Assembly (NCBI GenBank): GCA_963772295.1
Contig: CAVYWO010000017.1
Coordinates: 62,001 to 126,000 of the forward strand
Direction: 5' to 3'
Source of the DNA: AP-15 sp963772295
Lineage (GTDB): Bacteria; Pseudomonadota; Alphaproteobacteria; ATCC43930; CGMCC-115725
DNA: 64,000 nucleotides
Both the position numbers and the translations under genes were made by a program. This document shows, in pieces, positions 43,005 through 51,067 of this stretch (positions are counted from its first letter, which is position 1; each line of letters opens with the position of its first letter). The notes beneath the pieces are model-generated. The model was not told the DNA's origin. It ran no database searches and saw nothing but the letters and a program-made list of their open reading frames with translations.

Positions 43005-43754
43005 ATGCAAAGAGGGTCGCGCTGGCGCCGGTTCGTCGGCGCGGCGGCAGTCTGTCTCGTAGCCGGGCACGCCCTTGCCGAAGCACCCGAGGCGCGGCCG
43101 GTCGAGCGCTGGCAGGCGGTGCTGGCCGCCGGCGACGATGCCGAACCGGTATTCGACGACGCGACGCAGGCGCTGGCGAGCCGTCTTCGGGAGGACGGGG
43201 TGCCGGCCGCGGCCATCCACCGTTTCAGCGCCAGCCCGGCACAGCTGCACGACGGGGTCGAGCCGTCGAGGATGCCGTTGCTGCTGCGGCGGATCGCCGG
43301 GCTCCCGGTGCGACCCGGCGAGCGCTGCCTGGTGTTCCTCACCTCGCACGGCGAAAAGGGCGCCGGCTTGTGGCTGGCCCGCTCCGGCGTGGCACTCCCT
43401 CCGGACGCGCTCGCCGGCGCCCTGTCCCAGGGTTGCGGCACGGCACCGACCGTTGCCATTGTGTCGGGCTGCTATACCGGCGCCTTCGCCGCAGGCGCCA
43501 TGGCCCGGCCGAACCGCATCATCTTGACCGCGGCGCGGTCCGACCGGCCGTCCTTTGGCTGCGCCGTCGGGCGCGTCTACAGCTTTTTCGACGGCTGCCT
43601 GCTCAATGCCTTGCCGCGCTTTGCGACATGGCAGGGCGTCTTCGGCGGAACCAAGGGCTGCGTCACCCGGATGGAGCGCCGGCTCGGCGAGCGGCCCTCC
43701 GAGCCGCAGGCCTATTTTGGCGCCGCCGTCGCCGAGATCGCGGTCGGGTTTTGA
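43005..43754 (+). CDS. Exported peptidase C13 (legumain/caspase-like) protein
   Basis: This 249-residue protein starts with a Sec signal (FVGAAAVCLVAGHALAEA). The caspase-like fold has the catalytic His in CLVFLTSHGEKGAG and the catalytic Cys in TVAIVSGCYTGAFAAG, with RIILTAARSDRPSFGCAVG after it. The spacing is right for peptidase family C13. It is likely periplasmic; the target is unknown. ATG 43005 follows GGGAGGGG. Its 3' end overlaps the convergent glycosyltransferase-like gene by 43 bp. Confidence 0.87.
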   Translation: MQRGSRWRRFVGAAAVCLVAGHALAEAPEARPVERWQAVLAAGDDAEPVFDDATQALASRLREDGVPAAAIHRFSASPAQLHDGVEPSRMPLLLRRIAGLPVRPGERCLVFLTSHGEKGAGLWLARSGVALPPDALAGALSQGCGTAPTVAIVSGCYTGAFAAGAMARPNRIILTAARSDRPSFGCAVGRVYSFFDGCLLNALPRFATWQGVFGGTKGCVTRMERRLGERPSEPQAYFGAAVAEIAVGF

Positions 43755-44656
43755 TCGGGCGGGCGGCGCCGACACAAAGCGCGGCTCTCGCCATAGCGCA
43801 GCGAGGTTGCCTCGGTGCCGCCGTCGAGCCGCTGCAAGCGAAAGATCTGGGTCTTTTGCTGCGACCCGGCGAGATGCATGATCCCGATCACCTCATGCGG
43901 GACATAAGGCTCGACAAACAGCCCGCGCTCGGCGTCGAAAGCCGGTACGGCGTCGCCCGGCATCCAGTTGCAATAAGCCGGCAGAAATTCGACCGGCAGG
44001 CGCTCGGCAAAGATTACGTAGTTGAGCGCCGTCTGTTCGATAAAGAAAAACCGGGTGCGCTGAGCGACTTTCGTCATGATCCGCGCCCACGCCGCCCAGT
44101 GCGGCGCGTCGCGATGCAGCGCGAACACCCCGCAATTGACGATCGGGTTGCGGCCGAGCCGATCCGCCGTCCACCAGCCGAAGGCCTCGCGATAGTTTTT
44201 CCAGGCCAAGGTTCGGCCGAACAGCTTTGGCCGCTTGTAGTGGCGTTTATAGGCGCGGTCGATCTCGGGGGTGATGGCGAGCTTGTCACGCCCGGCCGCA
44301 GCGACATAGAGCTCGATCGCTCGCCAGTCCTGCACCCAGGCATCGGCATCAATCCATAGATAGGTCTCGTAGCCGGGGAAATGTCGCGGCAGAAACGGCC
44401 GCGCAAACTGTGCCTGGCGCACCTCAGGGGTTGCTTCGCGTCGCGGAAAATCGATGTCCCAGCCCGGGCGCACGAGATGGGCGACGCGCGGCTCGAGCCA
44501 TTGGCGCTCCTCGGGTGCCAGCCCGAGATCGAGGATGCCGAGTGCCGCACCCGGGCATAGCGCCCGGATCGAGGCAACGGTGTCGCGGAGCAGCGGGAAA
44601 TAGGCCCGATCGCCGCCGCTGACGATCAACAGACCGGGATCGCCGTTACCGGACAT
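43712..44656 (-). CDS. Glycosyltransferase-like protein with a DxD motif
   Basis: About 314 residues. An N-terminal Rossmann-like half (LLIVSGGDRAYFPLLRDTVA, then LGILDLGLAPEERQWLEP) leads to YETYLWIDADAWVQDWRAIE with a DxD motif for a nucleotide-sugar metal. A later RNPIVNCGVFALHRDAPHW and FFIEQTALNYVIFAERLP resemble the acceptor side of GT8-type enzymes. No membrane anchor or signal is seen, so it is cytosolic. ATG 44656 lacks a strong ribosome site, so the start is uncertain. The last 40 residues overlap the C13 gene and may be non-essential. Confidence 0.7.
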   Translation of the reverse strand: MSGNGDPGLLIVSGGDRAYFPLLRDTVASIRALCPGAALGILDLGLAPEERQWLEPRVAHLVRPGWDIDFPRREATPEVRQAQFARPFLPRHFPGYETYLWIDADAWVQDWRAIELYVAAAGRDKLAITPEIDRAYKRHYKRPKLFGRTLAWKNYREAFGWWTADRLGRNPIVNCGVFALHRDAPHWAAWARIMTKVAQRTRFFFIEQTALNYVIFAERLPVEFLPAYCNWMPGDAVPAFDAERGLFVEPYVPHEVIGIMHLAGSQQKTQIFRLQRLDGGTEATSLRYGESRALCRRRPPDQNPTAISATAAPK

Positions 44657-44707
44657 AGTGCGCCGCCAGCGAAGTCCGCGGCGCGCCGCCACCGGCGCGC
44701 AGCGCAG

Positions 44708-44863
44708 TTATCTGAGGATCCAGGGCGCTCGTTGCAGATTGCCGTCGATCAAGCCGCGATAGACGACGCCGATGAGGACGGTGATGGTGAGGAGAAGGCC
44801 ACCCAAGACGCTTCCCAGCAACGCCCAAAACTGCCCCCGGCTGAACGCGATCGAAGCGGGCAT
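44708..44863 (-). CDS. Small single-helix membrane protein of 51 residues
   Basis: The frame MPASIAFSRGQFWALLGSVL continues GGLLLTITVLIGVVYRGLID and ends NLQRAPWILR. One hydrophobic helix of about 22 residues is flanked by Arg/Gln at the start and basic residues at the end. The weak GAGAAGC site ahead of ATG 44863 is the only start signal. No family is recognised, but codon use fits and no other gene fills this gap between the LivF gene and the glycosyltransferase gene. Confidence 0.5.
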   Translation of the reverse strand: MPASIAFSRGQFWALLGSVLGGLLLTITVLIGVVYRGLIDGNLQRAPWILR

Positions 44864-44967
44864 TTTGCTTCTCTACATCGGACCGCCGCACCAGATCGCA
44901 GCGGCGGGAGTGTAGCGGCCTTTGCCCGGCAGGTGAAGCGGCCGGAGGCGGGCGCCGAGACCACCAT

Positions 44968-45699
44968 TCACAGTCCCAGGTAGAATTTGCGGACGAGCTC
45001 GTTGTTGTTGAGCTCCTCGGCCGAGCCGCCTTCGAAGGCGATCCTGCCGTGCACGATCACATAGCCGCGATCGGCGATGCGCACCGCCTGGTTGAAGTTT
45101 TGCTCGGCCATCAGCACCGTCAGCCGGTGGCGCTGCTGCAATTCCCGGATCTTTTCGATCGTGCGCTTGACCAGCACCGGCGCCAAGCCGACCGACGGCT
45201 CGTCGATCAGCAGGATCTTCGGCGCCGACATCAGGGCGCGGGCCAAGGCCAGCATCTGCTGCTCGCCGCCCGACATGCTGCCGGCCAGCTGGCGGCGCCG
45301 GTCGCGCAGCGCGGGGAAGGTCGCGTAGCAGGATTCGAGGTTGCGCGAAATCGCGGCGCGGGCGGCGGCGCGGAAGGCGCCGAGCAGCAAATTCTCCTCG
45401 ACCGAAAGCTTCGGGAAGAGGCGGCGCCCCTCGGGAACCAGGCTGATGCCGAGATCGACGATCGCCTCGGTCGAGCGGCCGACGAGATCGATGGGTTCGC
45501 CGTCGATCTCGGCAATGATCGAGCCGGCGGCGGGCGGCAATATGCCCATGATGCATTTCATCAGCGTGCTCTTGCCGTTGCCGTTGGTGCCGAGCAGCAC
45601 CACGATCTCGCCCGCCATCACCCGGATCGATACGCCGTCGAGCACGCGCACGGCACCATAGCCGGCGTCGAGCCCGCGGACTTCGAGGCTACTCGCCAA
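44968..45699 (-). CDS. livF: Branched-chain amino acid-type ABC transporter ATPase (LivF)
   Basis: This 243-residue ATPase has Walker A LLGTNGNGKSTLMKCIMG, a LivF-type SLVPEGRRLFPKLSVEENL, signature MSGGEQQMLALARAL and Walker B ILLIDEPSVGLAP. It powers uptake through the LivH-LivM permease. TTG at 45699 overlaps the LivG stop by 11 bases. It is the last gene of the transporter operon, and the binding protein gene is absent. Confidence 0.94.
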   Translation of the reverse strand: MASSLEVRGLDAGYGAVRVLDGVSIRVMAGEIVVLLGTNGNGKSTLMKCIMGILPPAAGSIIAEIDGEPIDLVGRSTEAIVDLGISLVPEGRRLFPKLSVEENLLLGAFRAAARAAISRNLESCYATFPALRDRRRQLAGSMSGGEQQMLALARALMSAPKILLIDEPSVGLAPVLVKRTIEKIRELQQRHRLTVLMAEQNFNQAVRIADRGYVIVHGRIAFEGGSAEELNNNELVRKFYLGL

Positions 45700-46450
45700 G
45701 ATAGGCCCTCTCGACCTCGGGGCGGGCGATCGCCTCGGCGGGTGCGGCGTCGGCGATCTTCTTCCCGGCGACCAGGACCACGAGGCGCGTCGAAAAGCGC
45801 ATCACGGTGCGCATGATGTGCTCGATCAGAACGATCGCGATGCCGCCTTCGTTGAGGCGGAACAACACCGCCAGGATCTCTTCGACCTCCGACGGCGACA
45901 GCCCGGCCATCGTCTCGTCGGCGAACAAGAGCCGCGGCTCGGTGGCGACGGCGCGGGCGAGTTCGAGCTTGCGCATCTCGACCTGGGTCAGGTCGCGCGG
46001 CAGGTGCCGTGCCTTGTCGAGGAGCCCGACATCGGCCAGCAGCTCGAGACAGCGCTCTCTCTCGGCGGCGGCAGAAGGCGGCCGGCGGCGCCGGGCATCG
46101 ATCGTGTAGATCAGCGGGATCCGCAGATTGTCGACGAGGCTGAGGCTGCGGAACGGCTTCGGCAGCTGAAAGCTGCGGGCGAGCCCCAGCCGGGTGCGGC
46201 GATGGGCCGGCAGCCGGTCGAGGCGGCGCCCGGCGAAATCAACCGTGCCGCTGTCGTGACGCAAGGTGCCGCAGAGACAGTTGACGAGGGTGCTCTTGCC
46301 CGAGCCGTTCGGGCCGATGAGGCCGAGCCGCTCGCCCTCGTGCACCTCGAGGTCGATGCCGTCGAGTGCGACAAAGCCGCCGAAGCGCTTGCCCACCCCC
46401 TTGGCGGCAAGCAACGGCGGGGCCGGCCGCGGGCGGACGGCTTCGGTCAT
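45689..46450 (-). CDS. livG: Branched-chain amino acid-type ABC transporter ATPase (LivG)
   Basis: This 253-residue ATPase has Walker A LIGPNGSGKSTLVNCLCG and Walker B LLFADETMAGLSPSE. Its signature region LTQVEMRKLELARAV lacks a proper LSGGQ motif, an LTQ variant. The stop overlaps the LivF start and the ATG overlaps the LivM stop as ATGA, showing tight coupling. Partner of LivF in the heterodimeric ATPase. Confidence 0.93.
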   Translation of the reverse strand: MTEAVRPRPAPPLLAAKGVGKRFGGFVALDGIDLEVHEGERLGLIGPNGSGKSTLVNCLCGTLRHDSGTVDFAGRRLDRLPAHRRTRLGLARSFQLPKPFRSLSLVDNLRIPLIYTIDARRRRPPSAAAERERCLELLADVGLLDKARHLPRDLTQVEMRKLELARAVATEPRLLFADETMAGLSPSEVEEILAVLFRLNEGGIAIVLIEHIMRTVMRFSTRLVVLVAGKKIADAAPAEAIARPEVERAYLGE

Positions 46451-47415
46451 GGCCAGGGCCGCCGCCGCCGCCGCGCCGCGACCAGCCCGACGATCCCGTT
46501 GGGCGCGGCGATCACGAACAGGATCAGCAGCAAACCGACGATCAGCAAGTTCAGTTCCGAGGAAATGGTGACGGTCGCGACCTGTTGGATCGTGCCGAGC
46601 AGAATGGCGCCGAGCACCGGCCCGACCCAGCTCGTCATGCCGCCGATCAGCGGCATCGCGACGCTGTTGACCGCGTAGGAGAGGCTGAAGCTCGAACTCG
46701 GGTCGAGATAGGTCACGTAATAGGGGAGCGGCGCCCCCGCCATGCCCATCAAGGCACCGCTCAAGGTGGTAGCGGCGAGCTTCAGATTTAATGTCGGCAC
46801 GCCCGCGGCTTCGGCCGCTTCTTCGTCGTCGCGGATCGCATTGAAGCCAAGGCCGAGCGGCGAGCGCTCGATCGTGCGTGCAACCGCCACCGACACCCAG
46901 CCGAGGATCAGCATCAATGAATAGAGGTAGTCGACATAGCCGCCGAAGAGCGGCGCCTGCTCCGGCCGGATGATGTAGATGCCGCGTGAGCCGCCGACGA
47001 AATCCCAGTTGACGATCAGGGTCTGGGCCACGATCGCCATCGCCAGGGTGGCGATGGCGAAGAACACCCCTCTCAGCCGCAAGGTCAGATAGCCCATGCC
47101 GAAGCCGATGAGCCCGGAAACGAGGCCAGCCCCGAGCATCATCACCGGCAGCGGCAGGGCGGTCAGCTTGTGCATCACCACCGCGCTGTAGGCGCCGACG
47201 GCAAAGAATGCACCGGTCCCAAAGTTTATGTAGCCGGTATAGCCGCCAAGAATGTTCCAGGCGGTCGCCAGCACGACGTATTGCAGCACGACATAGCCGG
47301 CGAAGAAGAAATATTCGTTGGCGATCAGCCCGCGCGTGACCGCCAGCACCGCCGCCGCGACGAGAAACGAGACCAGCCAGAACCGCTTGTTGCTCAATTC
47401 CCGCATTGTTCGCAT
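46447..47415 (-). CDS. livM: Branched-chain amino acid-type ABC permease (LivM)
   Basis: This 322-residue inner-membrane permease has about ten hydrophobic helices. It includes NILGGYTGYINFGTGAFFAV, the typical LivM start of the core, and LGFNAIRDDEEAAEAAGVPT, the coupling loop touching the ATPases. It pairs with LivH encoded one base upstream. ATG 47415 and an internal ATG at 47406 are both possible. Confidence 0.93.
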   Translation of the reverse strand: MRTMRELSNKRFWLVSFLVAAAVLAVTRGLIANEYFFFAGYVVLQYVVLATAWNILGGYTGYINFGTGAFFAVGAYSAVVMHKLTALPLPVMMLGAGLVSGLIGFGMGYLTLRLRGVFFAIATLAMAIVAQTLIVNWDFVGGSRGIYIIRPEQAPLFGGYVDYLYSLMLILGWVSVAVARTIERSPLGLGFNAIRDDEEAAEAAGVPTLNLKLAATTLSGALMGMAGAPLPYYVTYLDPSSSFSLSYAVNSVAMPLIGGMTSWVGPVLGAILLGTIQQVATVTISSELNLLIVGLLLILFVIAAPNGIVGLVAARRRRRPWP

Positions 47416-47416
47416 G

Positions 47417-48286
47417 TCAGCGGCCGAGAATGCCGGCGGGGCGTACCGCCAGGGTCAGGAGCAAAAAGCCGAAGGCCACCGCCGGCGCCCAGGACGGGCC
47501 GTAAAACGTTGCGGTCAGGCTCTCGACGACGCCGATCAAGAGCGCCCCGGCGAGCATGCCGGGAAGGCTTGTCATCCCGCCCAAGACGCAGATTGCGAAG
47601 ATCCGCCCGATATAGTCGCGCCCGATCGACGGCTCGACCGGTTGGATGATGATCAAGAGGGCACCGGCCACTGCCGCCGTCGCCAGCGATATGCCGAAGG
47701 CGATCCGCTTGACCCGGGTCGGGTTGACCGCCATCAGCTGCAAGGCGAGCCGGTCCTGCGAGACGGCAAGAATGGCGCGGCCGATGAAGGTGCGGCCGAG
47801 GAAGAGTTGCAATGCCGCGAGCATCAACAGCGACACCGCAAACGGGACCAGCATGCGCAGCGGCAATTCGAGGTGCCCGAGATGCAGGCTCGGACCGATA
47901 TAAGGTGCCTCGACAAACCGGTAATCGACGCCGAAGGCGAGGATCAGCGCAACTTCGGCGACAAACAACAGGCCGAAGAAGAAGGCGAGCCCCTGGATCG
48001 ATTCCTCGCCGCGCTGCTCAAAGGCATAATAATAGATCTGATAGACCGCCATGCCGAGGAGAAAGAACGCCGGCGTCGCGGCGATGCCGACGACGACCGG
48101 GTCGATGCCGAACCGCGCGTTCAGCACATAGGCGACGAACGAGCCGAGCAAGATAAAGGCCGGGTGGGCGATGTTGACGATGTCGAGCATGCCGAACGAG
48201 ATCGTCACGCCGACCGTGACCGCGGCGTAAAATCCGCCGAGCAGCAGCCCAGAGATGATCGCGCTGGCCGCGAGGTCGAACGACAC
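47417..48286 (-). CDS. livH: Branched-chain amino acid-type ABC permease (LivH)
   Basis: This 289-residue permease has eight or so hydrophobic helices and the LivH marks SGLLLGGFYAAVTVGVTISF, GMLDIVNIAHPAFILLGSF and, later, IGRDYIGRIFAICVLGGMTS. GTG at 48286 begins the operon livH-livM-livG-livF. The usual periplasmic binding protein gene is not next to it, so the substrate (branched-chain amino acid, amide or urea-like) cannot be named. Confidence 0.92.
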   Translation of the reverse strand: MSFDLAASAIISGLLLGGFYAAVTVGVTISFGMLDIVNIAHPAFILLGSFVAYVLNARFGIDPVVVGIAATPAFFLLGMAVYQIYYYAFEQRGEESIQGLAFFFGLLFVAEVALILAFGVDYRFVEAPYIGPSLHLGHLELPLRMLVPFAVSLLMLAALQLFLGRTFIGRAILAVSQDRLALQLMAVNPTRVKRIAFGISLATAAVAGALLIIIQPVEPSIGRDYIGRIFAICVLGGMTSLPGMLAGALLIGVVESLTATFYGPSWAPAVAFGFLLLTLAVRPAGILGR

Positions 48287-48946
48287 GGTTCAACCGACGC
48301 AGGGGCTAGCGTCGTGATCGAGAAAATCCTCAAATCGGCCCGCCCTCCGCGTCATACCGGCGAAAGAGACTGTAATCCAATTGCCGAGCGGCTGGATCAA
48401 TGCCATGCGTCTCCTGAGGGAGCCGCCGTCTTCGGCGGTGTCTCGAAGGGCGAGGCCTCCCCCCGGACGGACGGCCCTGCGGGCCGTTCCGGGGGGCGCG
48501 AGGCACCTCAGGACGAGGAATTCCTTTAAGGCCATCAATGGCTTCCCTCATGCTGAGGAGCGCCCCCTCGGGTCCGCGCGGAGTTTACCCTCGGGCCGCG
48601 CAGAGCGCGGACCCGGGGGCGCGGCCCGAGGATGCGTGGGCCGGGACGACGAGACCATGGATAATCACTGACCGGTGGCACTTTGAAATCGGGACACGAG
48701 GGACGACGTCCCAAACAGCGCGCCATCTTGCTCCCCCTCGCTTGTGCCTCCTGCCGCCGGCCTATTAGACCAGCTTCGCCGATCGGTGTTAAGCCCGACC
48801 ACGTCTTCCGGCGCGATTTGACCGCGGGCCGCCCGCGCCGCCGACGGCGCGTTCCCCGAGCGGGAAAAGCCTGTCATAACTTCCCGATAGCCGCTGGACG
48901 CACAGAGGCATCCCCTGTGGCAACGGCGGGGCTTGCGGGAGCGGAA
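48287..48946. repeat. Divergent intergenic region with interspersed repeats, about 660 bp
   Basis: Between livH and lolC no gene is supported. CGTCATACCGGCGAAAG at about 48351 matches the repeat at 22251-22290 in reverse. From 48415 to 48660 lie several GC-rich inverted segments, such as GGACGGCCCTGCGGGCCGTTCC and CTCATGCTGAGGAGCGCCCC, typical of dispersed intergenic repeat families. The last 250 bp probably carry the lolC promoter. Confidence 0.55.
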
Positions 48947-50218
48947 ATGAAGAAAAATCGAGGTGCGCCGACCGTGGTCTTCGGCGCCGTCGAGCGGATG
49001 ATCGCGTTCCGCTATCTGCGGGCGCGGCGGCAGGAAGGGTTCGTCTCGGTCATCGCGGCGTTCTCGTTGCTCGGGATCGCGCTCGGTGTTGCCACCTTGA
49101 TCATCGTCATGTCGGTGATGAACGGGTTCCGCGCCGATCTGCTGGCCCGGATTTTGGGCTTGAACGGCGATCTCGGCGTTTATGCCGCAGCCGGTCCGCT
49201 CGGCGACTTCGACGCGGCGGCGCACAAGGTCGCGAGCGTGAAGGGCGTCACCGCGGCGGTCCCGGTGGTCGAGGGGCAGGTCATGGCGACCACCGAGTTT
49301 GGCGCAGCGGGCGCCCTGGTGCGCGGGGTTCGCCCGGCCGATCTGCGGGCCTTGCCGCTCGTCGCCGGGCATATCGTGGCGGGCTCGCTCGCCGATTTCG
49401 GCGATGACGGGATCGCCATCGGCATCCGGCTGGCGCGCCGGCTCGGCGCCACGGTCGGCAGCCCGGTCACGGTGATCTCGCCGCAGGGGACCGCGACGGC
49501 GTTTGGCACGATGCCGCGGATCAAGACCTATCGGGTCGCGGCCCTGTTCGATGTCGGCATGTATGAGTACGACAACAGCTTCATCTATGCCCCGCTCGCC
49601 GCCGCCCAAATATTCTTTCAGCTGCCGCAAGCGGTGACCTACCTCGAAGTCTTTGTCGCCGATCCGGATCGGGTGCGAGCTGCCACGGCACGGATCGCCG
49701 CAGCCTTGGACCGGCCGCTGCGGATCGTCGATTGGCAGCAGGCCAATTCCAGCCTGTTCAACGCCGTCGAGATCGAGCGCAACGTGATGTTCCTGATCTT
49801 GACCCTGATCATCCTGGTCGCCGCCTTCAACATCATTTCGAGCATGATCATGATGGTGAAAGACAAGGGCCGCGACATTGCGATCCTACGGACGATGGGC
49901 GCCCCGCGCGGCATGGTGCTGCGGATCTTCATGCTGTCGGGCGCCAGCATCGGCATCCTCGGCACCGCGGCCGGCCTCGTTCTTGGCATCGTGATCACGC
50001 GCAATCTCGAAGCCATCCGGGTGTTTTTGCAGAATCTGCTGCACACCGATCTGTTCTCGGCCGAAATCTATTTTTTCACCCGGATCCCCGCGCGCATCGA
50101 CGGCCACGAGGTCGCCGCAGTCGTCATCATGGCCTTGGCGTTGTCGTTTCTGGCGACCCTCTATCCGTCTTGGCGGGCGGCCCGGCTCGACCCGGTCGAA
50201 GCGCTGCGCTACGAATGA
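48947..50218 (+). CDS. lolC: Lipoprotein-releasing ABC permease (LolC/E)
   Basis: This 423-residue inner-membrane permease begins FGAVERMIAFRYLRARRQEG then FVSVIAAFSLLGIALGVATL (first helix). A large periplasmic domain follows, then three C-terminal helices including FLILTLIILVAAFNIISSMI and MMVKDKGRDIAILRTMGAPR. It extracts outer-membrane lipoproteins for LolA with the ATPase LolD, whose ATG overlaps its stop (ATGA). A single LolC/E-type protein, as is common in Alphaproteobacteria. ATG 48947 follows CGGGAG. Confidence 0.94.
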   Translation: MKKNRGAPTVVFGAVERMIAFRYLRARRQEGFVSVIAAFSLLGIALGVATLIIVMSVMNGFRADLLARILGLNGDLGVYAAAGPLGDFDAAAHKVASVKGVTAAVPVVEGQVMATTEFGAAGALVRGVRPADLRALPLVAGHIVAGSLADFGDDGIAIGIRLARRLGATVGSPVTVISPQGTATAFGTMPRIKTYRVAALFDVGMYEYDNSFIYAPLAAAQIFFQLPQAVTYLEVFVADPDRVRAATARIAAALDRPLRIVDWQQANSSLFNAVEIERNVMFLILTLIILVAAFNIISSMIMMVKDKGRDIAILRTMGAPRGMVLRIFMLSGASIGILGTAAGLVLGIVITRNLEAIRVFLQNLLHTDLFSAEIYFFTRIPARIDGHEVAAVVIMALALSFLATLYPSWRAARLDPVEALRYE

Positions 50219-50913
50219 CCTCCCCGGCCGCGATCGCGCCGGTGCTCGCGTTGCGCGGCATACGCCGAAGCTTCAGAACCGGCGGGGCCGAGATCGCGGT
50301 CCTGAACGGGGTCGATTTCGAGCTGCGACAGGGCGAAATGGTGGCGTTGGTCGGCCCGTCGGGGGCGGGCAAGTCGACCCTGTTGCATATCGCCGGGCTG
50401 CTCGAGCAGCCCGATTCGGGCGCGGTCATGATCGGCGCTCGGGATTGCAGCCGCCTCACGGAACAGGAACGGACCCAGCTGCGCCGCACCGAGCTCGGCT
50501 TCGTCTATCAGTTCCATCATCTGCTGCCGGAGTTTTCGGCGCTCGAAAACGTCATGTTGCCGCAGATGATCGCCGGCGTCGCGCGGCGCCCGGCGCGGGA
50601 GAAGGCGATGGCGCTGTTGGCGCGGGTCGGCTTGGCGCCGCGGGCCGGGCATCGGCCGGCGCGGCTGTCGGGCGGCGAGCAGCAGCGGGTGGCAATCGCC
50701 CGTGCGCTCGCCAACGACCCGAAGATCCTGCTTGGCGACGAGCCGACCGGCAATCTCGACCACGCGACCGGCGAGAGCGTGCTCGGCATCTTGCTCGATC
50801 TCGTCCGCGAGACCGGCCTCGCGGCGCTGATCGCCACCCACAACGTCGAACTCGCCCGCCGCCTCGACCGCATCGTCGCGCTCGAGGACGGCCGCCTCGA
50901 CCGGACCAAGTGA
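50215..50913 (+). CDS. lolD: Lipoprotein-releasing ABC ATPase (LolD)
   Basis: This 232-residue ATPase has Walker A VGPSGAGKSTLLHIAGLLE, a LolD-typical GFVYQFHHLLPEFSALENVM, signature LSGGEQQRVAIARAL and Walker B ILLGDEPTGNLD. The start overlaps the lolC stop. It powers lipoprotein release from the inner membrane. The dnaE gene follows after 154 bp. Confidence 0.95.
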   Translation: MTSPAAIAPVLALRGIRRSFRTGGAEIAVLNGVDFELRQGEMVALVGPSGAGKSTLLHIAGLLEQPDSGAVMIGARDCSRLTEQERTQLRRTELGFVYQFHHLLPEFSALENVMLPQMIAGVARRPAREKAMALLARVGLAPRAGHRPARLSGGEQQRVAIARALANDPKILLGDEPTGNLDHATGESVLGILLDLVRETGLAALIATHNVELARRLDRIVALEDGRLDRTK

Positions 50914-51067
50914 CAGCCACGGCGATCGGGGCGGCGATTCGGCCGATCGCCAAAGGGATTCGGCGCGGGCCTCGGCAAGCCCGGCAAAACAAGAGGACGG
51001 CAAAAGGGTTCCGCCACCGGCCGGCGACACCAGTGCAGCCGCTTCGCGTTGCTGCGATAGTGCCGCT

